A stretch of DNA of 64,000 nt, from the NCBI GenBank assembly GCA_030649955.1, contig JAUSFD010000017.1, positions 115,591 to 179,590 on the forward strand, read 5' to 3'. A program made the translations under genes and the position numbers. Position 1 is the stretch's first letter. Every line of letters begins with the position of its first letter. The DNA is from Candidatus Peregrinibacteria bacterium (lineage in GTDB: Bacteria > Patescibacteriota > Gracilibacteria > Peribacterales > Peribacteraceae). Under the pieces are notes generated by a model. That model made no database searches. It was not told where the DNA came from and saw nothing but the letters and a program-made list of their open reading frames with translations. Of the stretch, positions 37,532-45,667 are shown piece after piece.

Positions 37532-38254
37532 AAAAATAAACATATCTGGGCGATTGATGGAATGACCCTTCTTCCGTGGAATGTAGCCACATATCTCTGC
37601 TGCGATCTTCACGGCTGAACCCAGGACGTCACCAGAGGCATGCCGTGCCTTCGCTTGTTCCACTACTACAGGATCTTCCACTCTCAGAGCTTCTACGTCA
37701 GCGTCAGTTTGGATGGGTTCGAGGTAGCTCTGTAAATCTTCACCCTGCTCTGTGTTGATGCGGTAGTGATGTCCAGGCGTTGGGCTACCGTCGTTCTTCC
37801 AAACAATACCAATGAGTTTCATCCCTGGCTCCGAGCGGATCTCATCGAGCACTATGGCCGTCGCGGATACGAGGAGATACCCGCCCGTACGAAGGTGACG
37901 AAGACCCTCTTTTGCGAATGCTCCCGCGTAGATAATTGCATCAACCTTCTGATCCGATGTCGGAGGAATGAATTCTTTCGCATCAGCAACATGGATTTCC
38001 GCATTTGGCTCCTGTGCTTTCAGTACATCGATATTCGACTTGCAGTAGTCGACATTGATCACTCGCTTACCCGGGAATGCTCGTGTCGGAGCGGCATCAC
38101 CACCACATCCAAGATTCAGAATCTCATTGCAGTGCTGAGGATGGAACGTTTCATTGAATAGTTGGAATCGCTCAATTTCGTATCGGCGTCGCTCATATAT
38201 TCTCAATGATTCTTCGAAGGAAGGTTCACCGGGATCGCGAGTATCGATGAGCAT
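37517..38254 (-). CDS. SAM-dependent methyltransferase-like protein
   Basis: 245 residues. EILNLGCGGDAAPTRAFPGK is a Rossmann SAM-binding motif I, VINVDYCKSNIDVLKAQEPN is motif II, and DAIIYAGAFAKEGLRHLRTG is motif IV-like. The C-terminus ends QKNS, encoded by junction A. Substrate unknown. TAAAAT lies 6 nt before ATG 38254. It is the only gene between junctions A and B. Confidence 0.75.
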   Translation of the reverse strand: MLIDTRDPGEPSFEESLRIYERRRYEIERFQLFNETFHPQHCNEILNLGCGGDAAPTRAFPGKRVINVDYCKSNIDVLKAQEPNAEIHVADAKEFIPPTSDQKVDAIIYAGAFAKEGLRHLRTGGYLLVSATAIVLDEIRSEPGMKLIGIVWKNDGSPTPGHHYRINTEQGEDLQSYLEPIQTDADVEALRVEDPVVVEQAKARHASGDVLGSAVKIAAEICGYIPRKKGHSINRPDMFIFQKNS

Positions 38255-38300
38255 CCTATTATTTTACATTTAAAAGTTCCTTTTGGCAATTGTGGCGGAT

Positions 38301-38339
38301 GTTATTACAATTCTGATATGTTCACTAGGAGTTTGTGTC
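38301..38339 (-). repeat. Cassette junction B (short form)
   Basis: GTTATTACAATTCTGATATG and TTCACTAGGAGTTTGTGTC without a recognisable tRNA-like box; only GTGGCGG remains to the left. The stop codon of the next gene lies within it. Confidence 0.65.
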
Positions 38340-39287
38340 CACGGGATTACTCGCAGGTGATGGAGAATTTGCGCCTGCGTTGAAAAGTCGTCGGAGTGTG
38401 TTTCGTAACGGAAGAACGATTTCCCCAGGGTCCGAATGTTGTAGAGCATCACCGATGGCCACGTTGAGAACGCTGAAGTTATTCTTGTATGGATATTTCA
38501 CGAACGTATTCTTCACACTGAAAGCACGAGCTCTTTTCTTGTGCGTAATACTTCCTGTTGTTACATCGAGGAGGAGAAGCTCTTTTCCATCAGTCCCCTC
38601 AGAAATAATTGCGTTTTCGTACTCCGCTCGTTCCTCCTTCCTGATGTAGAATTTGCAGCAGTGATTATCGAAGTGGATGCGAAAAGGATGTTGCAGCAGA
38701 GGTTGAAACATCGTTGTCGCGGTAGTCCTCTGCTTCTTTCCTGCCAGCACCGGCGAAAATACTGTGTGCACCGGGAGCTGATCACGTAACTCCACAATGG
38801 CTTTCCGAATGAGTACATCGAGCAAGAGTTCTCCGTACTGTCCAAGCTGATTGCTACTGGTTTGTGCAGAGATTTTCCCAATGCGCCGATCGCAGTCAGA
38901 CTGTTCTATCCATTCCATCACATCCTGATTCTTCTCCAGCAGATTCTGGAAGATACTCTTCGTTGCGGGCAGGAGTTGCGAAGAACTCATACCGTTTTCC
39001 TCTTCTTCTGTTGAAGGGCGGTGCGGCATGCGGAAGACGAGATCAACGTATGAGTCATCATCGGACAAACGCAGGCACCACTGAGGAAAATGCTCTCGCA
39101 TCAGCTGGATGAGCATTTCAGGGGCATTCCCGTTGATGTGCACGCGGACTTTGGATTGCGACAGCATCTGCTCTGGTTCCAGAGCTGGATCAGTGACGAG
39201 CCACTGCTCTATTGCTAATGCATCGCTGCATGATGGCACGGACAACTCCAGAGGTCGCATACATAAAGTATGGCATATGCTAGCCAT
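38325..39287 (-). CDS. Unknown protein ending in the junction tail DTNS
   Basis: About 320 residues from ATG 39287; a start at 39260 and a longer frame to 39446 are alternatives. No family is recognised. It looks soluble, with a helical N-half (QLMREHFPQWCLRLSDDDSY) and a C-half containing LLLLDVTTGSITHKKRARAF and NTFVKYPYKNNFSVLNVAIG. That second part hints at a nuclease-like or toxin-immunity-like fold, though nothing is decisive. The last residues VDTNS come from junction B. Confidence 0.6.
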   Translation of the reverse strand: MASICHTLCMRPLELSVPSCSDALAIEQWLVTDPALEPEQMLSQSKVRVHINGNAPEMLIQLMREHFPQWCLRLSDDDSYVDLVFRMPHRPSTEEEENGMSSSQLLPATKSIFQNLLEKNQDVMEWIEQSDCDRRIGKISAQTSSNQLGQYGELLLDVLIRKAIVELRDQLPVHTVFSPVLAGKKQRTTATTMFQPLLQHPFRIHFDNHCCKFYIRKEERAEYENAIISEGTDGKELLLLDVTTGSITHKKRARAFSVKNTFVKYPYKNNFSVLNVAIGDALQHSDPGEIVLPLRNTLRRLFNAGANSPSPASNPVDTNS

Positions 39288-39457
39288 TTTCACGAAGGAA
39301 AAAATGAGGTGTATCGCAGGGATGGTGCGCCAATACTGCCTTGATGTGGATCTACCTTGGGGGACGATTTCCATCATCGACGGCTGGACCGTGAAATTTA
39401 GAAACTCGAAGGAACTTGATGTAGCACGTACTGCCACTTTCGACATCTCACCAAAAA

Positions 39458-39467
39458 AGTTTGTGTC
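39458..39467 (-). repeat. Partial junction C (right box only)
   Basis: AGTTTGTGTC matches the end of the right box between two minus-strand genes; the left parts are missing. A small GGGTT...AACCC hairpin follows. Confidence 0.4.
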
Positions 39468-39484
39468 TATGAGGGTTCAAACCC

Positions 39485-39745
39485 TTACTTTGCTGCACTC
39501 CGTTCAGAACTCAAGTCAGCGATAAGAGCAACAATGAGGACAATCACCTGCCACCAATTCCAGTCTCCATTGAACCAGTTCGTGACAACGCTGTACCAGA
39601 GGAGCGTGAGAGGAAGGAAAATGAAGCCGAGAATTGGCCATACTCTCGTTGCAAAGACACCCTCAAACCAATCTGAAGAAAGCCAAAGAACAACAATCAT
39701 CAATCTCGGCGCAAATAGCCCAATGAGTGCGAGTAGCAGTGGCAT
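39485..39745 (-). CDS. Small membrane protein
   Basis: 86 residues with two to three hydrophobic helices (PLLLALIGLFAPRLMIVVLW, VWPILGFIFLPLTLLWYSVV, WWQVIVLIVALIADL) and a Trp-rich NWFNGDWNWW loop. It resembles small inner-membrane proteins found widely without assigned role. It is a single-gene cassette between partial junction C and degenerate junction D. Confidence 0.7.
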   Translation of the reverse strand: MPLLLALIGLFAPRLMIVVLWLSSDWFEGVFATRVWPILGFIFLPLTLLWYSVVTNWFNGDWNWWQVIVLIVALIADLSSERSAAK

Positions 39746-39776
39746 ACAATTTCAATGGAGCTAAGGACGAGAAGTC

Positions 39777-39855
39777 TGGAGAGCGCTGCTGGCATGTCGG
39801 GCCCAAAGGGCCCACTTCGTGGCCGAAGTCAGCCTAGGCTGACGAAGGCTGGAAA
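39777..39855 (-). repeat. Degenerate cassette junction D
   Basis: GGAGAGCGCTGCTGGCATGT recalls the left box; GGGCCC-AAA-GGGCCC and the palindrome GTCAGCCTAGGCTGAC are hairpin inserts; GAAGGCTGGAAAGTATTA precedes the gene end. The right box is absent. Confidence 0.55.
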
Positions 39856-39858
39856 GTA

Positions 39859-40260
39859 TTATGACTGATGCGACTCAGTGTACTTCTTGAAGTTATCGAG
39901 TATTGATTGCCAACCTTGCTGTTGCACTTCTACCGAATTTTCCGATTCTGGGTCAAAACTCTCCGTGATGTGCGTGTGTCCATCATGTTCATCAAACGTG
40001 ATGCTCACTTTTCTGCCATCATCCATCGTGTAATCAATGTGCTTGTGCTCCAGGACCTTCGTGTACTTGCCACCAAAATCAAATCCTGCACTACCGTCTT
40101 TTGCTTCCATTCTGCACGTAAATGTACCGCCTTCACGGAGATCGTTCGTTGCGCTGGGGGTATGCCAATCATCTGATGCATTGTTCCACTGCATTATGTG
40201 TTCGGGTGTTGTCCAACACTCCCATACTTTTTCGATGGGTGCGTTGACAGTCGTTTCCAC
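39859..40260 (-). CDS. SRPBCC/AHSA1-family protein
   Basis: 133 residues from GTG 40260. METTVNAPIEKVWECWTTPE is the standard AHSA1 opening, followed by HIMQWNNASDDWHTPSATND, FDFGGKYTKVLEHKHIDYTM and a final helix (GWQSILDNFKKYTES). The fold is a hydrophobic-ligand-binding helix-grip; the ligand is unknown. A decayed relative lies at 30690-30770. Confidence 0.85.
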   Translation of the reverse strand: METTVNAPIEKVWECWTTPEHIMQWNNASDDWHTPSATNDLREGGTFTCRMEAKDGSAGFDFGGKYTKVLEHKHIDYTMDDGRKVSITFDEHDGHTHITESFDPESENSVEVQQQGWQSILDNFKKYTESHQS

Positions 40261-40336
40261 GGTGATGAGGGTGCGAGTGGTTATACGAGTAGCATAACAT
40301 AGAACGATTTCGGTGGTGCTTTCTTACAGTGAAATT

Positions 40337-40394
40337 TGGAGCGGGTTACTGGAAATTGTCGCACCGTGGTGGGTTGTGTTAGGAGTTTGTATTC
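40337..40394 (-). repeat. Cassette junction E
   Basis: An exact left box TGGAGCGGGTTACTGGAA, a diverged centre (ATTGTCGCACCGTGGTGGGT) and right box AGGAGTTTGTATTC. The centre lacks ATTACAAC. Confidence 0.75.
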
Positions 40395-40407
40395 ATGACC
40401 GATTGAA

Positions 40408-41022
40408 CTACTTCGTGAACTGGAAGCTTTGCACAACCTCCTGCAGAATTGCATCAAACTTGTGTTTATCATATTCCTTTGGCCTGGTTGCCGGGTCTTC
40501 ATACCGATCCATGTTATGCAACATGGTTGAAAGTGCTAGGTAGTAGCACATGGAATGACGCCTAGTTTGATAGGTCACAACGTGCAAAGAAACACCCATA
40601 GCAGCATCTCCAGATTCCCAAAATTTCCAAGAGATTCCATTGTTGGTAACCGTTGTTCCCTCTTCGGTCGCGACGCAGGGAACTGTGGCAATATTGATGG
40701 AAGCACTGATCAGATTTGTCCCGCTGATGTCGCTGTCTGGGAAGGCGAGTTGTGAACCCGTAAGTTGATTGGGACCGAAATTGGCTCCTCTATCATTCAC
40801 CTGAACATTCGTGAGGCGGGTGAGAATCAGATCGGGAGGATAGGACAACTGAAATCCATCACTTGTATTTGTATACACCATTCGCTGAGGCTCTGAACTT
40901 TCCGATGAACTGACAGTTATGCTTGCAGAGGAAGAACTCGACTGCGGGACTGAAGGTGTTACGGGCTGCTGGCAACCGGAGAGGATGAAAAACGATGCCG
41001 AATACAAGAGAAATTTCTTCAC
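40408..41022 (-). CDS. Lipoprotein with Ser-rich linker
   Basis: 204 residues from GTG 41022 (TACTGT 7 nt upstream). The signal peptide ends in lipobox FILSGCQQ. A Ser-rich linker (about 25-45) leads to a domain with SDGFQLSYPPDLILTRLTNV and VVTYQTRRHSMCYYLALSTM, ending FDAILQEVVQSFQFTK. This recalls the PsbP/LpqN-like solute-binding domains seen in the RDD protein at 22618-23637. Function unknown. Confidence 0.75.
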   Translation of the reverse strand: MKKFLLYSASFFILSGCQQPVTPSVPQSSSSSASITVSSSESSEPQRMVYTNTSDGFQLSYPPDLILTRLTNVQVNDRGANFGPNQLTGSQLAFPDSDISGTNLISASINIATVPCVATEEGTTVTNNGISWKFWESGDAAMGVSLHVVTYQTRRHSMCYYLALSTMLHNMDRYEDPATRPKEYDKHKFDAILQEVVQSFQFTK

Positions 41023-41084
41023 GAATTCAACAGTAGCGAGATTGGGTACTCTTGAATAGTTACGGTTATAGAATCGGCATTCGG

Positions 41085-41196
41085 TGGAGCGGGTTGCCCT
41101 GAAAGGGCCCCTTTGGGACTGGAAATTATTACAACTACTTGTCGGCCGAAGCTCGTAAGGGATGGCTGATGATGGGTGCTCCTAGGAGTTTGTGTC
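41085..41196 (-). repeat. Cassette junction F
   Basis: TGGAGCGGGTTG, twin hairpins CCCTGAAAGGG and GCCCCTTTGGG, ATTATTACAACTACTT, GTCGGCCGAAGCTCG, GATGATGGGTGC and TAGGAGTTTGTGTC: a full-length copy. Confidence 0.85.
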
Positions 41197-41655
41197 CTTG
41201 AAGAGTCTCTTCTCCATTTTGTAGATCGGTTCTTTCGTATTTCCTTTGTACAGAGTCTTTTCAAGCACTATGTATCCGTTCTTTTCATAAAAATCTTTAG
41301 CCGTAACGGTGGACTCGATATGGATCTCCTTGCATCCCTGCTTTTTCAGCGAGGCTTCAGCGACTTCTAATAAACGAGAACCCACTCCCTTTCTCAAATG
41401 TTCTTTATGCACGTACATTCTCGATACTTCACATTCAAAGGTGTGTTCGCAAAAACCAATGATCTTTTCCTTCTCTACGGCTACCCATCTTTTGCATGTT
41501 TCGGCGCTCCCCCTAAAGTTTTTTGTGCCGATTTTGGAAGACCAGCTTTCAATTACTTCTTCGGAGTAGTCTTTTGAGTTTACGTGTCGAATCGTCTGCC
41601 TACGAAGACGGGCGATCTCAGGATAATCGTCGTCTCGTACGAGGCGTATTTTCAT
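41182..41655 (-). CDS. GNAT-family N-acetyltransferase
   Basis: 157 residues. MYVHKEHLRKGVGSRLLEVA holds the acetyl-CoA loop (R-x-x-G-x-G), preceded by KEKIIGFCEHTFECEVS and followed by IHIESTVTAKDFYEKNGYIV. Substrate unknown. The C-terminus FKDTNS is partly junction-encoded. TACAAT lies 6 nt before ATG 41655. Confidence 0.9.
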   Translation of the reverse strand: MKIRLVRDDDYPEIARLRRQTIRHVNSKDYSEEVIESWSSKIGTKNFRGSAETCKRWVAVEKEKIIGFCEHTFECEVSRMYVHKEHLRKGVGSRLLEVAEASLKKQGCKEIHIESTVTAKDFYEKNGYIVLEKTLYKGNTKEPIYKMEKRLFKDTNS

Positions 41656-41743
41656 AGAAAAATTGTATCAGGTGTTTGCAGATAATAGTCAATTGAGATT
41701 ATTGCAGAGCGAAATCTCGGCGTAGTCCGCAGACGAAGCCGAA

Positions 41744-41830
41744 GGGAGCGGGTTACCCTGAAAGGTCCCTTTGGGGCTGACAGTCATTACCACTCTCGTG
41801 AGTCCGACCGGGACCTTGGGCCGATTGTCA
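41744..41830 (-). repeat. Cassette junction G (left half only)
   Basis: GGAGCGGGTTACCCTGAAAG, GTCCCTTTGGGGCTGACAGT, CATTACCAC and a GGTCC-rich hairpin. The right box is missing; the next gene lies on the + strand, so this junction may have been rearranged. A GCGAAATCTCGGCG piece at 41709-41722 also occurs near 31045. Confidence 0.6.
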
Positions 41831-41864
41831 TGAGGAAGGTTTGCGGCTACCCTCCGCTCAGCCT

Positions 41865-42257
41865 ATGTCACACGAGCACACGCACGGGCAGACGCACCAC
41901 GACCTCCTCGGAGAGCTCGCTCTGCAGCTCCAGCCTGTTCTGGAATCTTCGGAACAGGGGATCTACCTGTACTTCGATGATAACCATAAGTTGTGCAACG
42001 AGAACTTCGCATCTCTCCTGGGATACGGCTCCGCGGAAGAATGGGCGCAGATGGGAGGATCTTTTCCTGCTCTCTTCGTCGATGCGAGCAGTCAGGACAC
42101 GCTGATTGATGCGTATCAGAAGGCCATGCAGAGCATGACGGCCTCCACCATCTCGGTGCGTTGGCAGAAAAAGTCCGGCGGAACCGCCGATACGACGGTC
42201 ATCCTCGTCCCCATTTCGTACGAGGGTCACTTGTTTGCCCTGCATTTCATTGCATAA
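41865..42257 (+). CDS. Small PAS-domain protein
   Basis: 130 residues. After a His-rich start (MSHEHTHGQTHH), residues about 25-125 look like one PAS domain: EQGIYLYFDDNHKLCNENFA then SLLGYGSAEEW and VRWQKKSGGTADTTVILVPI. No output domain follows, so it would act by binding a partner. Its + orientation departs from most array genes. Confidence 0.72.
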   Translation: MSHEHTHGQTHHDLLGELALQLQPVLESSEQGIYLYFDDNHKLCNENFASLLGYGSAEEWAQMGGSFPALFVDASSQDTLIDAYQKAMQSMTASTISVRWQKKSGGTADTTVILVPISYEGHLFALHFIA

Positions 42258-42273
42258 AGCGAGGTGAGCTCAG

Positions 42274-42407
42274 TGGAGCGGGTTACCCTGACAGGGCCCC
42301 TTTGGGGCTGAACGTTATTACAACTGCTCGTCGGGCCCAACGGGCCTCCTTTGGAGCCGTAGCCCAGAGGCGAAGGCTGATGATGCTCCCTGCTAGGAGT
42401 TTGTGCC
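42274..42407 (-). repeat. Cassette junction H (longest insert)
   Basis: The left box, twin hairpins, GTTATTACAACTGCTC, GGGCCCAACGGGCC, then GCCGTAGCCCAGAGGCGAAG with GATGATGC, and TAGGAGTTTGTGCC. It supplies the stop of the next gene. Confidence 0.85.
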
Positions 42408-43250
42408 TATGTCCGCAGTGATAGGCGGTTTTGTCGTCGAGAGATAGGTGGCCCACCCATTCTTCATCCATGCATCGTCAACCTCCGCTTGAGGTTGTTC
42501 TTGAAGCAATTCCTGGCGATGCGCCAATGACAATTCGGAATACCCCTCACGTTGAAGCGCCTTTTGGAGCGCGGGATTCTTCGTGTTCAAGAGCATTGCC
42601 GCCGGATGATGCTTTTGAATATCTTTTGCTGCCGCTGCGCGCAATAGTTCGCTAATTTTCTTTCCACCTAATTCGGAACGAACCCCCCAGTATTCCGGCA
42701 AAACGACGACTCCGCTCACCTCATAGACGGGCAAGCCCTCGATAGAATGTCTTCGAGCCGTGTCCCCCTTAGCCTGTTCTTCCGCCAAGCGATAAAAGGT
42801 CATGCCTACTGTTTTGCCGTCCATTCTCGCAACAAAGATGCGATCATCTTTTTTTATTTTCTCCAGATCCCGCATTCTGTTGGCAATCCTGTGTTCTTTA
42901 TTCGTGATGGGTCCGAGTTTGTGATGCACGGCACGAAGAAAGGATTCGACTTCTTTCTGCGGCAAAGACTGGATATCCAGATAGGATCCATCAAGCAGTT
43001 CGCGCAAGTCCTGCCGATTTCCTATTTGTGATCGCACTTTTCCAATGAGAGCGTCAACTGTTTTGTCCTCCTGCAATTCCTTTTCTGCTAGATGGAAAAC
43101 ATGTTTCAAATCCCTGCGCGCTTGGGACTGCAGGTCCGCGGGCTCGTCATAGGTCGAATCGATGAGCAATCGAAACAGTTCCTCCCCTTTTTCCGAGGTT
43201 AAAAACGATTCGTCCTCGCTGGCACGGATGATAATTTTTTCTTGCTGCAT
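42393..43250 (-). CDS. Protein with C-terminal GNAT-like domain
   Basis: 285 residues from ATG 43250, which lies 6 nt after a consensus TATAAT. The N-terminal 130 residues are helical and charged with no known match. From about 140 a GNAT-like fold appears (RIFVARMDGKTVGMTFYRLA, VYEVSGVVVLPEYWGVRSEL then GGKKISELLRAAA, LNTKNPALQKALQREGYSEL). It ends IGTNS, junction-encoded. Substrate unknown. Confidence 0.72.
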   Translation of the reverse strand: MQQEKIIIRASEDESFLTSEKGEELFRLLIDSTYDEPADLQSQARRDLKHVFHLAEKELQEDKTVDALIGKVRSQIGNRQDLRELLDGSYLDIQSLPQKEVESFLRAVHHKLGPITNKEHRIANRMRDLEKIKKDDRIFVARMDGKTVGMTFYRLAEEQAKGDTARRHSIEGLPVYEVSGVVVLPEYWGVRSELGGKKISELLRAAAAKDIQKHHPAAMLLNTKNPALQKALQREGYSELSLAHRQELLQEQPQAEVDDAWMKNGWATYLSTTKPPITADIGTNS

Positions 43251-43279
43251 CAAGACATTATACCACAAATTTGGATTTT

Positions 43280-43337
43280 TGGAGCTCTGTACTTAAGGTT
43301 ATTACAACCATGATGGGTGCTTCTAGGAGTGTGTGTC
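43280..43337 (-). repeat. Cassette junction I
   Basis: TGGAGCTCTGTACTTAAGG replaces the usual left box; ATTACAACCATGATGGGTGC and TCTAGGAGTGTGTGTC follow. The form resembles L2 at 47052-47110. Confidence 0.75.
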
Positions 43338-43829
43338 CACAGTTCTCATGAATGATTTCAGTTCTTTATTATTGCGTATATGAACAATGCGTTTTTGGTG
43401 TTTCATCCTATCCAATGCTTCGAGAATCCAGGGATTCTGTTTATGAGGAAAGCTCCAAATAACTCTGATAATGAAAGGAAGATGCTTGTAGTCGGGACAG
43501 TCGGCTGGCATTTCCGACCTTGTACGAAAACCGCATTGGATGTTTCTTTTTAAGGTTCTCCATACATTTATCCATCTAGGAAAATCGAGAAATATGATGG
43601 TATCTGCATTCTCCATCAGCTCTTTCGATACAGCATCAATAACCCATTCATTCTTTTGGATAAGCTCCTTGGTCATAGCCTCCCTATGTTCTGGCAAAGG
43701 ACGTTGCCACTTTGGTTTCCATGCGATCTGATCGAAATGATATGCAGGAATATTTAGTATTTTGCTTAATTTTTTACAGAGAGTGGTTTTACCAGAGCCG
43801 ATATTGCCTGTAATAAGAACCTTCTTCAT
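43323..43829 (-). CDS. Small P-loop kinase (adenylate kinase/FlaR-like)
   Basis: 168 residues. KKVLITGNIGSGKTTLCKKL is the Walker A loop, and IPAYHFDQIAWKPKWQRPLP and TIIFLDFPRWINVWRTLKRN are typical of the adenylate kinase-related topology-modulation (FlaR) group. The natural substrate is unknown. It ends VDTHS, junction-encoded, and overlaps the upstream acetyltransferase gene as ATGA, so this cassette carries two coupled genes. Confidence 0.85.
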   Translation of the reverse strand: MKKVLITGNIGSGKTTLCKKLSKILNIPAYHFDQIAWKPKWQRPLPEHREAMTKELIQKNEWVIDAVSKELMENADTIIFLDFPRWINVWRTLKRNIQCGFRTRSEMPADCPDYKHLPFIIRVIWSFPHKQNPWILEALDRMKHQKRIVHIRNNKELKSFMRTVDTHS

Positions 43830-44353
43830 ATAAGACTAATGATGTATCTAATTTCGTTTAATTTCATATCACCTCTTTCTTCGGTTTTCTGTTTCCCATC
43901 AAGCTTCCAGCCTTTCTTCTCGTACCATTCCCTCGATTTGTTGTGGGAGGTGAGCACCCACAAAGTTGCTTTCTCAAACCCTTCCTCTTTCAAAAAATTC
44001 AACCCAGCCTCCATGAGAGCCGAACCAGCTCCCTTACCGATAAAGTCTGCATCAACATAGATTGCTCCAACCTCACCTGTCTTGGTATCCATATCATCAT
44101 CCCTACAAGGATTTACAATGCAAAAACCGACAATGGCTTGATCCACTTCTGCAACAAAAACCCGTAGTCCTCGCTGTTTCCTGCCTATTGTTTCTTTCCA
44201 CTTCTCGGCTCGTTTTTCGATGGATTGTGGAAGATTGTCCAAATAGGCATCTGGCACTTGTCCTCTATAAGCATGTTGCCAAGTCCCCACATGGATTTTC
44301 GCAATAGCGGGTGCATCTTGTTCTTCTGCAAATCGTATTTTCGTATGCTTCAT
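43826..44353 (-). CDS. GNAT-family N-acetyltransferase
   Basis: 175 residues. IRFAEEQDAPAIAKIHVGTW opens the fold; VGAIYVDADFIGKGAGSALM is the acetyl-CoA motif and ATLWVLTSHNKSREWYEKKG the final beta-helix. Consensus TATAAT is 7 nt before ATG 44353, so a leaderless mRNA carries this gene and the kinase. Substrate unknown; homologous cassette genes often modify small molecules. Confidence 0.9.
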   Translation of the reverse strand: MKHTKIRFAEEQDAPAIAKIHVGTWQHAYRGQVPDAYLDNLPQSIEKRAEKWKETIGRKQRGLRVFVAEVDQAIVGFCIVNPCRDDDMDTKTGEVGAIYVDADFIGKGAGSALMEAGLNFLKEEGFEKATLWVLTSHNKSREWYEKKGWKLDGKQKTEERGDMKLNEIRYIISLI

Positions 44354-44381
44354 AACCCCAATTATAGCGATTTGATTCCGC

Positions 44382-44663
44382 TTACGCTTTAATTGACTTC
44401 AGGATACTTATTATCCTCTCGGTCTGCCCTGCCCTTGGGGGGATGTAAATCATAATAAAATTAATTATGGTATCAATGGGAGGACCTCCTCCAACTCCTA
44501 TTATTCCTCCGGGGTCGTCCCCAATAATAGTTCCTCCGCTTTGTGGTACAACATCAATCACAGGTCTCACTGTTTCAGTTATAATATCTTCTGCCAAAAC
44601 AGGTGTCGCTATTAGAAGTCCCGCTACAAGAACCAAACATGAGAATAGATGATTTAATTTCAT
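44382..44663 (-). CDS. Small secreted protein
   Basis: 93 residues from ATG 44663. A signal peptide (LNHLFSCLVLVAGLLIATPV then LA) is followed by DIITETVRPVIDVVPQ and a Gly/Pro-rich loop (SGGTIIGDDPGGIIGVGGGP) and a short helix. No family known. A longer frame to 44765 was rejected since the signal peptide starts at 44663. Confidence 0.65.
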   Translation of the reverse strand: MKLNHLFSCLVLVAGLLIATPVLAEDIITETVRPVIDVVPQSGGTIIGDDPGGIIGVGGGPPIDTIINFIMIYIPPRAGQTERIISILKSIKA

Positions 44664-44857
44664 AGTTTTTTTGGTTAATAATAAATGTTGATTAAAGTTA
44701 CGCTCGACTTGCACTAGCAGATTACCAAACCTATCAAAAATTGTCAATTTGTTGCCTTTCAGCATTATGAGGCAATGCGATAATTAACGGCCTTGGCTCC
44801 GATTCAATCGCACTTTCATCTATACATATATTATAGCATTTTTCTTATATTGGTCTA

Positions 44858-44947
44858 TGGAGCGGGTTACTGGAATCTATTACAACTACTTGTCGGCCGT
44901 AGCCCGGAGGCGAAGGCTGATGATGGGTGCTTCTAGGAGTTTGTGTC
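44858..44947 (-). repeat. Cassette junction J
   Basis: TGGAGCGGGTTACTGGAATC, TATTACAACTACTTGTCGGC, CGTAGCCCGGAGGCGAAGGC, TGATGATGGGTGC and TTCTAGGAGTTTGTGTC: a full 90-nt copy. Confidence 0.9.
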
Positions 44948-44955
44948 AATGAGGC

Positions 44956-45471
44956 TTATGAGCCCTTTGTAAGATGCACATGACGGTACCATCCTACGAT
45001 GCTGCTTCCGAGAAAAGCTGCACTAGAAACGGCAAAAACCGGTGATGCAATAAGGATGCCATATATCAGCCATCCGAATGATCCAAGAATGATTGAAACA
45101 CGCATTAAATTATCTGATTTGAGAAAAGTCGAAATAATGATGAATGTCGCTGCGAGATACGAGGTGCCCGAAAGAATAAATCCTTCAAAGACGAAATACG
45201 TTGCTACCGTGTTGATGACAAGGAAGAGAATCAGCCAGATTTTGTTTGTGGAGAAAATGTTTACACCGAATCGTACCGCTCCAATTATTGACATGAGTGC
45301 TCCTGTAAAAGCACTAAGAAGTAGAAACTGACCTGCATTCAACAGATTGGCAATGATGAAAAATACTAAGAGCATTTCTCTTTTCCTAAATTGCTGACTC
45401 CACACAGAAACAATAGTGGAAAGTAGGGCTAGGAACTGCGCGAGAATGAAGGTGCTTGATGTGAAATCCAC
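44956..45471 (-). CDS. YgjV-family inner-membrane protein
   Basis: 171 residues from GTG 45471 with about five hydrophobic helices. SQQFRKREMLLVFFIIANLL and AFTGALMSIIGAVRFGVNIF fit the YgjV family of unknown function. It is a single-gene cassette between junctions J and K. TACAAT lies 7 nt before the GTG. Confidence 0.82.
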   Translation of the reverse strand: MDFTSSTFILAQFLALLSTIVSVWSQQFRKREMLLVFFIIANLLNAGQFLLLSAFTGALMSIIGAVRFGVNIFSTNKIWLILFLVINTVATYFVFEGFILSGTSYLAATFIIISTFLKSDNLMRVSIILGSFGWLIYGILIASPVFAVSSAAFLGSSIVGWYRHVHLTKGS

Positions 45472-45577
45472 GGACTCGATTGTACCTTATTTTCTTATAC
45501 TAGAATCAGCCAGTTGTATTCCTGTTACCTGTCACACTTTAAAAAGCTTCGAATTACCAAACGGAATTGAATTTTGC

Positions 45578-45667
45578 TGGAGCGGGTTACTGGAAATTAT
45601 TACAACTACCTGTCGGCCGAAGCTCGCAAGCGAAGGCTGATGATGGGTGATTCTAGGAGTTTGTGTC
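45578..45667 (-). repeat. Cassette junction K
   Basis: TGGAGCGGGTTACTGGAAAT, TATTACAACTACCTGTCGGC, CGAAGCTCGCAAGCGAAGGC, TGATGATGGGTGA and TTCTAGGAGTTTGTGTC. To its left 45512-45577 resembles the stretch left of 46617. Confidence 0.9.

Noticed and set aside
45416..45640. Plus-strand frames containing WSGLLEI (also near 40313 and 57621)
   Set aside because: They are translations of the junction box TGGAGCGGGTTACTGGAA and not real proteins.
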